NCBI GenBank assembly: GCA_937983065.1
Contig: CALKAL010000039.1
Span: 1-11,877 of the forward strand
Length of the DNA stretch: 11,877 nt
Direction of reading: 5' to 3'
Source: an uncultured Bacillaceae bacterium
Lineage (GTDB): Bacteria; Bacillota; Bacilli; Bacillales; Alkalibacillaceae
Made by a program: the position numbers and the translations under genes
The notes under the pieces: generated by a model
Databases searched by the model: none
The model's input: the letters and a program-made list of their open reading frames with translations, nothing else
Told to the model about the DNA's origin: nothing
In this document: one piece after another, positions 1-6,066 of the stretch
How the letters are laid out: every line of letters begins with the position of its first letter
Numbering within the stretch: the stretch's first letter is position 1

Positions 1-330
1 AAACAATTTATTTTACAATTGCAAAAAGGGTATTTTGAATTAGTGGTGTTATTAATTTTAAAAAAGGGGGATAGTTACGGTTACGAATTAACTCAAAAAT
101 TAAATGAAACAAAAGTTTTTGAAGCCCCAAGTAGTTCCATTTATCCGGTATTAAACAGATTATTAAAACAAAAGCTAATCGAGAATTATTGGAAAGAAAA
201 AGGCAATCGAATGCGAAAATATTATAAAATAACCCCTAAAGGAGAAAGGGTGTTAAAGGAGTACTACAAGCAATACCAAGAGTTGCATAAAGCAATATCT
301 TATTTTAATGATGGAGGTGATGAAGCATGA
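1..330 (+). CDS. PadR family transcriptional regulator (5' partial)
   Basis: PadR-type winged-helix repressor, a small dimeric DNA-binding protein that usually controls its own operon. The visible protein carries the family hallmarks: KGYFELVVLLILKKGDSYGY (helix 1 and the GDSYGYEL signature), SSSIYPVLNRLLKQKLIEN (recognition helix) and YYKITPKGE (wing). A TTG at 19 could be a start, but the frame stays open to base 1 (KQFILQLQKGYF...). PadR proteins normally have about 6-10 residues before the KG motif, so the true start probably lies just left of the window. The stop (328-330) overlaps the next ATG as ATGA, so the two genes are translationally coupled. Pairing of PadR with a HAAS/DUF1700-like membrane protein is a common Firmicute arrangement in which PadR is thought to control the membrane partner. 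The ligand is unknown. The family call is secure; the start is not. Confidence 0.9.
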   Translation, partial: KQFILQLQKGYFELVVLLILKKGDSYGYELTQKLNETKVFEAPSSSIYPVLNRLLKQKLIENYWKEKGNRMRKYYKITPKGERVLKEYYKQYQELHKAISYFNDGGDEA

Positions 331-974
331 AAGAAAATGCTAAGATTAATGATTTTCTGAATAGCTTAAGAAATGATCTCCGAGAACTTCCAGCGAATAA
401 GCGTGAAGATTTAATTCAAGAGTTTTATGATCATATTTATACTGAAATTGAAAACAAGAAAGAGGCGGGTATAGAAGAGGAAAAAGCAGTCAAGGAAGCA
501 CTTGAAAATTTTGACCAGAAACAAATTTCTTTAATTAATGAAGAGTATTTAGAATCCCAAAAAAACAATTTTGAAGGAGGAAGAGATTATTCATTTGATT
601 TTACTATGCTTTGTATCATCGGTGGGTTATTCGGTTTAACTGGTCCTTTACTTTCTGAAGACATCATAGCATCAGCTAATATGCTTGCATCACTATTATT
701 TTATGTTCCAGGTATGTCTGTCTTGTTATTTTACTATGGTAAGAGAATGAATGAGTCAAGAATGAAGTGGGTGCAATCAATCTCTAAATTTCTAATTCCA
801 TTATTATCCTTACCGTTTATATTTTATGTATATAACTTGAATAGAGTAGGTGAACTAACTGCATTTCCCACCATTTACTTAATAGTTTATGTTACTTTAT
901 ACCTTACGACCTATTTTATATTAAGAAAATTTTACAATAAGAATAGATTGATTTTAGAAACTTCAAGTATATAA
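327..974 (+). CDS. HAAS (DUF1700-like) domain membrane protein, PadR partner
   Basis: 215-residue protein with two parts. Residues 1-80 are soluble, helical and highly charged. The pattern FLNSLRNDLRELPANKREDL followed by EFYDHIYTEIE and AVKEALENF resembles the HAAS/DUF1700 helical domain found in Firmicute membrane proteins encoded beside PadR regulators. Residues about 92-198 contain four hydrophobic segments (roughly 92-108, 118-137, 153-170 and 178-198), and the protein ends in a short basic tail. The ATG overlaps the PadR stop (ATGA) and has a strong GGAGGTGA site at 313-320, six bases upstream, which fixes the start. The family is proposed to act in sensing or signalling at the membrane, but no biochemical role can be read from this sequence. 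The architecture is clear; the exact Pfam family (DUF1700, DUF1129 or HAAS) is less certain. Confidence 0.75.
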   Translation: MKENAKINDFLNSLRNDLRELPANKREDLIQEFYDHIYTEIENKKEAGIEEEKAVKEALENFDQKQISLINEEYLESQKNNFEGGRDYSFDFTMLCIIGGLFGLTGPLLSEDIIASANMLASLLFYVPGMSVLLFYYGKRMNESRMKWVQSISKFLIPLLSLPFIFYVYNLNRVGELTAFPTIYLIVYVTLYLTTYFILRKFYNKNRLILETSSI

Positions 975-981
975 TTTTTTG

Positions 982-1087
982 GTGATTGGGGGCGAGCTAT
1001 AGATTCTATTAATGAATGGTATTAGATTCAAATATTCCGTGTATCTCCTATTTCCCTTTTTGTTACTATGTCGCCCGAAGCTCTCAC
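982..1087. repeat. Imperfect inverted-repeat segment, possible small element remnant
   Basis: The left end (982-1002) reads GTGA, four bases, GGGCGA, GC, TATAG. The reverse complement of the right end (1087-1066) reads GTGA, seven bases, GGGCGA, CATAG. The two ends therefore share three blocks in the same order around a segment of about 106 bp with no coding potential. The inner part contains a short direct repeat of TAGATTC (1000-1006 and 1023-1029). This could be a decayed miniature element or simply a weak chance structure. No target-site duplication is evident. Confidence 0.3.
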
Positions 1088-1182
1088 TAATACAATAAAA
1101 TTCTACTAAAACAGTTGAAATAGCAATAAAAAGTTTTGTTAAGTGTTTTTAAAAACATTTGAAGTAAACGGGAGATCGAGTA

Positions 1183-1428
1183 ATGCACTAATATAACAGC
1201 GATATAATTGCCTCAACATTATTGGAAAAACAACATCAATATCTAAAGGAAAAATTTTATAAAGTTGTACAAACAAAAACAATGAACAGATGGCGTAATA
1301 TGTTGCTTTTAAATATAAAAAATGGATTTGATATTGACGAGACTTATACTGATGATAATGGGCTACATAAAATTATACTTGAGAAAAGATTGGTAACTAA
1401 CGGGAACATTTGTTTGTTTCAGTTTTAG
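1183..1428 (+). pseudogene. Short hypothetical frame with a stop at codon 3
   Basis: An ATG at 1183 has a good ribosome site (GGGAGA, 1170-1175, seven-base spacer), but the third codon is TAA (1189-1191). The same frame then stays open from 1192 to the TAG at 1426-1428, giving about 78 codons beginning YNSDIIASTLLEKQHQY. A single CAA-to-TAA change would explain the break. Otherwise translation would have to begin at the TTG at 1222, which has no evident ribosome site. I do not recognise the protein: it is hydrophilic, has no signal peptide or membrane segment, and contains basic and asparagine-rich stretches. It sits in a zone of gene decay. It may be a nonsense-mutated small gene or a fortuitous frame. 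Confidence 0.3.
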
Positions 1429-1477
1429 ATTTTAGGGATATAAGAGTCTTAAGACGAAGATGTGGAGGCCTTTCGTA

Positions 1478-1621
1478 ATGGAAAAGTATAATGAGAAACT
1501 AGCTAAGGCAGAATTATACGAGAAATTAGCTGAAGCAGAAATACAGCTTAGTAATAAAGAAGAACTTTTAAATGCTGAAACGGTATTTGAGATGTTAAGG
1601 GATAAGTGTGGTGGAAAGTAA
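1478..1621 (+). pseudogene. Truncated Phd/YefM-type antitoxin, C-terminal part
   Basis: A 47-codon frame (ATG to TAA) too short for usual gene calling. The product, MEKYNEKLAKAELYEKLAEA followed by EIQLSNKEELLNAETVFEML and RDKCGGK, resembles the C-terminal toxin-binding half of Phd/YefM antitoxins, which often contain YxxLAEAE...LLDAxEVFxxLRxKYG. The N-terminal DNA-binding half is missing. In-frame upstream residues TKMWRPFVM (1454-1480) may be a damaged version of the usual TKNGxGDxVVM. A frame at 1401-1478 with VSVLDFRDI may be a damaged PVSDLRN motif. The ATG at 1478 keeps a GGAGG site (1464-1468, nine-base spacer), so a short peptide could still be made. The stop overlaps the GTG of the toxin remnant, the typical antitoxin-then-toxin layout. 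Identification is by motif memory only. Confidence 0.6.
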
Positions 1622-1728
1622 CTTTGTTATTAAACTTAGACCTATAGCCAATAATGATTTAGCTAGATAAACGAGTTATTCTTATGCGTGTGTTATATGG
1701 GAAACAAAAATATGAAGATTTGCTTTAA
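1611..1728 (+). pseudogene. RelE/ParE-type toxin remnant, internally deleted and frameshifted
   Basis: A GTG at 1611 inside the antitoxin end opens VESNFVIKLRPIANNDLAR, then stops (TAA, 1668-1670). This is the typical N-terminus of RelE/ParE toxins (beta strand KLRPIA followed by NDL). In another frame, 1669-1728 reads KRVILMRVLYGKQKYEDLL then TAA, the typical C-terminal strand and tail of the same family (VxxxRVLYGxxxYExLL). The two pieces are adjacent. A normal toxin has about 90-105 residues, so roughly 55-65 central codons, including most catalytic or core strands, are missing and the frame is shifted. The toxin is inactive. The gene order, the overlap with the antitoxin and the two matching ends support one former operon. 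Confidence 0.65.
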
Positions 1729-1805
1729 AGAAATCTAAAATTGATACTATCTATAATGTTAGCGAACGTTATGAGGGTATCGTCTATTTAGCAGTTTCCG
1801 TTTTA

Positions 1806-1832
1806 AAGGACTTAGAAATGTTCTAAGTCCTT
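1806..1832 (+). terminator. Hairpin, likely rho-independent terminator
   Basis: A perfect inverted repeat: AAGGACTTAGAA (1806-1817), loop ATG, TTCTAAGTCCTT (1821-1832), a 12-bp stem. It is followed by the T-rich TTATTCTTAT. It lies downstream of the decayed toxin-antitoxin module and upstream of the nucleotidyltransferase gene, so it probably ended the former module or an earlier neighbour. The U-tract is interrupted, so termination strength is uncertain. Confidence 0.6.
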
Positions 1833-1913
1833 ATTCTTATGCGAAATTTAACACGAACGGACACAGAACAATAATTAAATTAGGTGAATATGCTGAGATG
1901 GGAGGTGTTTCAT

Positions 1914-2624
1914 ATGAAAGACTCCATCAAACGAATCGCGGAACAATTTATTGATACCCATTTCCCTGAAGCAGATATTGTTTGGATAGGTGGAAGTTCT
2001 GTTTATAATAATTTAACAACAGAATCCGACATTGATTTAATTATTATTGATGAAACAGAAACATCGAGACTCGAGTGTCATTATTTTTTAGACTGGAAAA
2101 TTGAAGCGTTTATTTTTACTCGCTTCAATTTAGATATTGAATTTCAAAGGGCTAAGTTTACAGGGGTGCCGACAATTATTAAAATGTGTGCAGATGGTCG
2201 ATGTATAAAAGATCAGCAAAGGGATGGAGAAAAATTACAAAGAGAGGCTAAAGAACTTTACGAGCAAGGGCCGGAAATTTGGGATGAGGCTAAAATAAAT
2301 GCAGCAAGATATCAATTGACTGATTTTTTATCGGACTTTAAGAATTCCGAAGAATATGGGGAAAGCTTGTTCATTTTAAATAATTTAATAAATACATTAA
2401 CCAAACTCGTTTTAAGAGTAAATGGAAAATGGATTGGCGAGGGTAAGTGGATTGCTCGGGAGCTTAAATCATATGACAAAGATTTGTATGATCAGCTCAT
2501 TAAATGTACTCAAACATACATGAACAGAGATGATAAAACAGAATTAATTTCATTTATTCAATCGATACTTAATCGTTATGGTGGAGAATTGTTTGCAGGT
2601 TATAAGGAGTATTTTTTCAAGTAA
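1914..2624 (+). CDS. Nucleotidyltransferase-fold protein
   Basis: 236-residue protein of the DNA polymerase beta-like nucleotidyltransferase superfamily. Residues 22-46 carry the signature IVWIGGSSVYNN...ESDIDLIIID: GGSS at 26-29 and the metal-binding pair D39-x-D41. E64 in the following strand (WKIEAFIFT) is a candidate third acidic ligand. The rest is helical (about 110-236), as in aminoglycoside nucleotidyltransferase-like proteins that add NMP to a small molecule. The substrate cannot be told from sequence, and resistance should not be assumed. The start is ATG 1914 because GGAGGTG (1901-1907) lies six bases upstream; an in-frame GTG at 1884 is less likely. The gene stands alone, with a hairpin at each side, and is convergent with the mrp operon. 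The superfamily is secure; the exact family is unknown. Confidence 0.85.
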   Translation: MKDSIKRIAEQFIDTHFPEADIVWIGGSSVYNNLTTESDIDLIIIDETETSRLECHYFLDWKIEAFIFTRFNLDIEFQRAKFTGVPTIIKMCADGRCIKDQQRDGEKLQREAKELYEQGPEIWDEAKINAARYQLTDFLSDFKNSEEYGESLFILNNLINTLTKLVLRVNGKWIGEGKWIARELKSYDKDLYDQLIKCTQTYMNRDDKTELISFIQSILNRYGGELFAGYKEYFFK

Positions 2625-2658
2625 AACATATCAGTGATTGTCCAGCATGCAAAGATAG

Positions 2659-2697
2659 AAATAGGTGCAATCAAGGAATAGATGCACCTATTTTTTT
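2659..2697. terminator. Terminator between the nucleotidyltransferase gene and mrpG
   Basis: AAATAGGTGCA (2659-2669) pairs with TGCACCTATTT (2683-2693) in a perfect 11-bp stem with a 13-base loop, followed on the + strand by T2691-2697. It lies between the stop of the rightward gene (2624) and the stop of the leftward mrpG (2714). It is a strong terminator rightward and could also serve the mrp transcript, although the leftward tail (TTTCTATCTTT) is less uniform. Confidence 0.85.
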
Positions 2698-2713
2698 AAA
2701 TCCGATATACATT

Positions 2714-3073
2714 TTAATCGGATGACTCACGTTTCTCGTCCTTATACATCTCTTTCAAATCATCTTGCTGTGTATTTTCTTCTAGCGGAACTCCAGTGCG
2801 ATAAGCTGAACGGTTAATCATCAATGCTCCAAGGGGCGCTGTTAAAAACACGAACAATATCGCCAATAAAATTTTCACGTTTATAATTCCTTCAGGGATA
2901 AAATAAATGAAAGCGGCGATCATTAATGAAATCATTCCGAATGTCGAGCTTTTTCCTGCTGCGTGCATTCTAGAGTAGACGTCCTTCAAACGCAAAACAC
3001 CTATTGCACTTAAAAACGTGAAAAAGGCACCAACTATTAGAAAAAAGCTTGTCACTATTTCAATCGTCGTCAA
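2714..3073 (-). CDS. mrpG: Mrp Na+/H+ antiporter subunit G
   Basis: Small integral membrane subunit of the Mrp multi-subunit cation/proton antiporter. Three hydrophobic helices (about 5-26, 44-60 and 68-86) surround the family motif LRLKDVYSRMHAAGKSS near residues 27-43, which matches the RxPDxYxRxHAAxKSxTxG motif of MrpG/MnhG/PhaG. The charged tail is cytoplasmic. I prefer the TTG at 3073 as start: it gives MTTIEIVTSFFLIVGAF, aligned to the usual MrpG N-terminus, and AAGGGG lies eight bases upstream. The GTG at 3082 would sit directly against that ribosome site. The gene overlaps the end of mrpF and is last in the operon, with a terminator downstream. The length of about 119 residues is normal. 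Confidence 0.93.
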   Translation of the reverse strand: MTTIEIVTSFFLIVGAFFTFLSAIGVLRLKDVYSRMHAAGKSSTFGMISLMIAAFIYFIPEGIINVKILLAILFVFLTAPLGALMINRSAYRTGVPLEENTQQDDLKEMYKDEKRESSD

Positions 3074-3335
3074 ATACAGCACCCCTTTCGATGAATTTTG
3101 TCATGGCGATTGTTCCTACAAAGGATAGAATACTTAATACTAATACAACGTCTGAGTAGGCAATCGTATCTTGAAGAATCATTATGACACCAATAAAACC
3201 AACTAGTGTCACACCTAAAGCATCTAAACCCATAATGCGGTCATTTGTAGATGGGCCGATTAAAATCCGAATTAGGAAGATGACTAACGAGATCATAATG
3301 ACGAATAATACTGTGTAAACGATAAATGTAAACAT
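3060..3335 (-). CDS. mrpF: Mrp Na+/H+ antiporter subunit F
   Basis: 91-residue three-helix membrane subunit of the Mrp complex (helices about 4-26, 37-55 and 60-80). It carries the conserved GPSTNDRIMGLDALG motif (27-41), the GPSxxDRxxxLD signature of MrpF/MnhF/PhaF, followed by a second helix and the conserved segment around AYSDVVLVLSILSFVGT. The ATG at 3335 shares one base with the mrpE stop (TAATG) and is preceded by GGAGGTG, a strong ribosome site inside the end of mrpE. The 3' end overlaps mrpG. In B. subtilis work, MrpF has been linked to bile-salt efflux and all subunits are needed for antiport; this is family knowledge, not shown here. Length and motif are typical. Confidence 0.95.
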   Translation of the reverse strand: MFTFIVYTVLFVIMISLVIFLIRILIGPSTNDRIMGLDALGVTLVGFIGVIMILQDTIAYSDVVLVLSILSFVGTIAMTKFIERGAVFDDD

Positions 3336-3811
3336 TATTTCGTCACCTCCATAATTGCCTTTTCAAAACTGTTACGAATATCTTCAATCATTTCATCTTT
3401 GTCAAGAACATCAATCGAATGAATGTAAATTGTCTTATTGTCTTCCGAAAAGTCCATAGAGATTGTTCCTGGTGTTAAGGAAATGAGCGCTGCTAGTAAT
3501 GTGATCTCGACATTCGTTTCAAGCTGTGTCCTCACTGCAACAATACCAGGTCGATGATTTAATCTAGGCTTCAGGATAACTCTAACCATGTCTAAATTCG
3601 CTTTTGTTAATTCCACAACAAATAGGAAAAACAGTTTCACCATCGCCCAAAGTCTTCGAAAGTATAACTCAAAAATGAGGAAACGTCTTAAAATAATTAA
3701 AATGAGCATTCCTATGAGATATCCGAAAACAAAGGTAGCTGGCGTAAAACTATTTTGTAGGAACATCCACATTACTGCTGTTAAAATATTAACTAAAATT
3801 TGAAGTGCCAT
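3335..3811 (-). CDS. mrpE: Mrp Na+/H+ antiporter subunit E
   Basis: 158-residue subunit with hydrophobic N-terminal helices (about 3-18, 23-41 and 55-70) and a soluble C-terminal domain. The conserved segment ITLLAALISLTPGTISMDFS (103-122), followed by a short strand and IHSIDV, is the MrpE/MnhE/PhaE signature. MrpE is not antiporter-like; family studies associate it with assembly and stability of the complex, and activity is often reduced rather than abolished without it. The ATG at 3811 follows AAGGAG by eight bases. It starts five bases after the mrpD stop, the only non-overlapping junction in the operon, and ends overlapping mrpF by one base. Length is normal. Confidence 0.95.
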   Translation of the reverse strand: MALQILVNILTAVMWMFLQNSFTPATFVFGYLIGMLILIILRRFLIFELYFRRLWAMVKLFFLFVVELTKANLDMVRVILKPRLNHRPGIVAVRTQLETNVEITLLAALISLTPGTISMDFSEDNKTIYIHSIDVLDKDEMIEDIRNSFEKAIMEVTK

Positions 3812-3816
3812 ATGAC

Positions 3817-5301
3817 CTACTCCTTCAATACAGAGTCAATATAAATTTGCGGATCCATTATTTGCTCTGCTACCTGTAATGAATATTGGAAAACGGGCTC
3901 AGCTGCGAAACCGAGAACAATTGTTAATAATACGAGTGGTGCAACTGGGACAAGGAGCTTTCGAATATTGATATTCGCTTGTTCTTCCGTATGTTTCTGT
4001 TTTCCCCAAAAAGCAAAGCCAAAGATTTTCATCATAGAGAATAACGTTAATAATCCTACAAGGAGTGCGACCCCAGCTAATATATATTGTTCTTCCTGGA
4101 AACCAGCTAATATAATCGGAAACTTACTAAAGAACCCACTGAATGGTGGAATTCCCGCAAGTGATATGGCCGTAATAAAGAACAGCCAAGCAAGCCACGG
4201 ATGGGTTTTCAGTAGGCCCCCCATTTGCCTTAAGTCACTTAATCCAGTAACACGTTTCGCTGCACCTTCAAAGAGGAAAAGTGCCGTTTTAACAACCATA
4301 TGGTGCGCAATATAGAAAATGGCTCCTGCAACAGCAAGCGGGGTGAAAATTCCTAGTCCCATCACCATATAACCGACCTGGCTAATAATGTGGTAGGAAA
4401 GAATCCGCTTGAAATCAAATTGTGATACCGCTCCGAGTACTCCAAGGAGCATCGTAAATCCAGCGGCGATGCTAATAATCATTTTGTGACTGTATTCAAC
4501 GTCGTGATAAAAAATCAATGTAAACACTCGGATAATCGCGTAAATCCCGACTTTTGTGAGCAACCCACCGAACAAGGCGGCAATGGCTGCAGGTGGTCCA
4601 AAGTACGATTTAGGCAGCCAGAAGTAAAGTGGAAACAAGGCCCCTTTCGTCGCAAATACGATAAAGAGCATCATCGCAATAATGTTGATGACTCCTGTTT
4701 GTTCCATTTCAGCAACTCGTTCTGAAATATGTGCCATGTTTAATGTTCCTGTGACTGAATAAAGCCAGGAGATCGCAACAACAAACAGTGCCGAAGTAAA
4801 TACGTTGATAATCACGTATTTAAACGATTCTCGTAGCTGATATTTCGTTCCTCCATGTACGATGAGTCCGTAAGAGGAAAGTAATAGTACTTCAAAAAAT
4901 ACAAATAAGTTAAAAATATCTCCAGTTAAAAATGCACCGTTCACACCAACAAGTAAAAAGTAGTAAAACGCATAAAAGTAAAATTTTTCTCGCTTCGGTG
5001 TAATTGTTTTAAAGGCGAAAAATAAACAAGCAGTAGAAATAATTGCTGTTAAAAGTAACATCAACGTCGCAAACATGTCAGCTACAAGCACAATTCCAAA
5101 CGGTGCAGGCCAGTTACTCGCTTCCAATACGATAATCCCGTCTTGAAAAACAATAATGGCTAAGTAAATCGTTAAAATGAGCATTAAAATGGATGCCACA
5201 CCACTGATGACACGCTGAAGTTTATGCTTTTTGCTAAATATAATTAAGATTGCCCCGATTATAAAAGGAAAAATAATCGGGAGGATAATTAGATTATTCA
5301 T
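3817..5301 (-). CDS. mrpD: Mrp Na+/H+ antiporter subunit D
   Basis: 494-residue polytopic membrane protein of the proton-translocating antiporter family shared with complex I subunits NuoM/NuoN and NuoL, expected to have about 14 helices. Key charged residues are present: E137 in the helix FNLFVFFEVLLLSSYG, K219 in FATKGALFPLYFWLPKSY, and K250 in GGLLTKVGIYAIIR. E137 and K219 correspond to residues shown in alkaliphilic Bacillus Mrp to be needed for antiport. The segment HHMVVKTALFLFEGAAKR and the PPFSGFFSKFPI loop are also typical. Together with MrpA it forms the ion-conducting core. The ATG at 5301 overlaps the mrpC stop by eight bases, with AAGGGG as the ribosome site. No truncation or frameshift is seen. 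Confidence 0.97.
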   Translation of the reverse strand: MNNLIILPIIFPFIIGAILIIFSKKHKLQRVISGVASILMLILTIYLAIIVFQDGIIVLEASNWPAPFGIVLVADMFATLMLLLTAIISTACLFFAFKTITPKREKFYFYAFYYFLLVGVNGAFLTGDIFNLFVFFEVLLLSSYGLIVHGGTKYQLRESFKYVIINVFTSALFVVAISWLYSVTGTLNMAHISERVAEMEQTGVINIIAMMLFIVFATKGALFPLYFWLPKSYFGPPAAIAALFGGLLTKVGIYAIIRVFTLIFYHDVEYSHKMIISIAAGFTMLLGVLGAVSQFDFKRILSYHIISQVGYMVMGLGIFTPLAVAGAIFYIAHHMVVKTALFLFEGAAKRVTGLSDLRQMGGLLKTHPWLAWLFFITAISLAGIPPFSGFFSKFPIILAGFQEEQYILAGVALLVGLLTLFSMMKIFGFAFWGKQKHTEEQANINIRKLLVPVAPLVLLTIVLGFAAEPVFQYSLQVAEQIMDPQIYIDSVLKE

Positions 5302-5632
5302 CTTCAGAACCCCTTAATTGTTCTAGATCTTCTGTTTTATGTTCTTGATATGTCCGATACGCCATCACGAGCAACATTGAAGTAACCCCGAATGCAATAA
5401 CAATCGCAGTTAAAACGAGTGCTTGCGGAAGCGGGTCTGTATAGTTTTCCTCGCCAAGATTTAATAATGGTGGTGCCCCGCGCTGCAATTCAGACATCGT
5501 AATTAATAAAAGATGTACACCATGCGATATTGTTAAAGTACCGAGGATGATACGTATAAGGTTTCTAGATAGTAATAAATAAACACTAACTGCAAATACA
5601 ATACCGATAACGATTGACATGACGATTTCCAT
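5294..5632 (-). CDS. mrpC: Mrp Na+/H+ antiporter subunit C
   Basis: 112-residue three-helix subunit homologous to complex I NuoK. Helices are about 4-21, 28-47 and 70-92. The second contains GTLTISHGVHLLLITMSE (31-48). The third begins with the conserved DPLPQALVLTAIVIAFGVT (66-84), the MrpC/MnhC signature, and an acidic tail follows. The ATG at 5632 shares one base with the mrpB stop (TAATG), and GGGGGATG upstream is the ribosome site. It overlaps mrpD by eight bases. It sits between MrpB and MrpD in the operon and is expected to help form the lateral proton path in the complex. Length is typical. Confidence 0.96.
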   Translation of the reverse strand: MEIVMSIVIGIVFAVSVYLLLSRNLIRIILGTLTISHGVHLLLITMSELQRGAPPLLNLGEENYTDPLPQALVLTAIVIAFGVTSMLLVMAYRTYQEHKTEDLEQLRGSEDE

Positions 5633-6066
5633 TATTGATCATCCCCCGCAATCACTAGAATAATTGACATAGCTGCTCCGACAACGACTAAATAGACACC
5701 TAAATCAAAAGTTAGTGCGGTTGTCAGCTCCACTTCGCCGAAAAACGGAAAGTGAAAATAATCAAAGAAATGGGTCAAAAACGGATAATCAAATAACATA
5801 CTCGCAATCCCTGTTCCGACTGCAAATAATAGACCAATTCCGATGACAACAGTAAAGTCAATCGGGATTGCTTTATTCATCTTCTTCCGATCAAAAGCGA
5901 GGTATAGTACAAGAATCGCACTCGCTGTCATTAATCCGCCTATAAATCCTCCGCCTGGCGCGTTATGCCCAGCAAAGAATAAATAGAAGGAAAAGGCAAA
6001 GACAATGATCGTAATAAACCGCATTGCCGTTTGAATCATCATATTGTTCGGTTTGCTATTTCTCAT
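5632..6066 (-). CDS. mrpB: Mrp Na+/H+ antiporter subunit B
   Basis: 144-residue four-helix membrane subunit. The diagnostic motif is FAGHNAPGGGFIGGLMTASA (31-50), the GHxxPGGGFxGGL signature of MrpB/MnhB. It is preceded by helix 1 (about 14-32) and followed by helices at about 46-58, 71-90 and 117-138. The separate mrpB gene together with the full-length MrpA identifies this as a group 1 Mrp operon, since group 2 operons fuse MrpA and MrpB. The ATG at 6066 overlaps the mrpA stop as ATGA, so translation is coupled, with a weak GGTGG site upstream. It is essential for antiport in characterised Bacillus and Staphylococcus systems. Nothing unusual is seen. Confidence 0.96.
   Translation of the reverse strand: MRNSKPNNMMIQTAMRFITIIVFAFSFYLFFAGHNAPGGGFIGGLMTASAILVLYLAFDRKKMNKAIPIDFTVVIGIGLLFAVGTGIASMLFDYPFLTHFFDYFHFPFFGEVELTTALTFDLGVYLVVVGAAMSIILVIAGDDQ

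Noticed and set aside
1729..1825. About 36-codon frame ending at TAA inside the 1806-1832 hairpin
   Set aside because: No start codon with a ribosome site, no recognisable motif, and its end forms the terminator stem.
3588..4725. Rightward open frames of 70-115 codons antisense to mrpE and mrpD
   Set aside because: Compositional shadows of strongly conserved membrane protein genes; no ribosome sites and no protein-like features.
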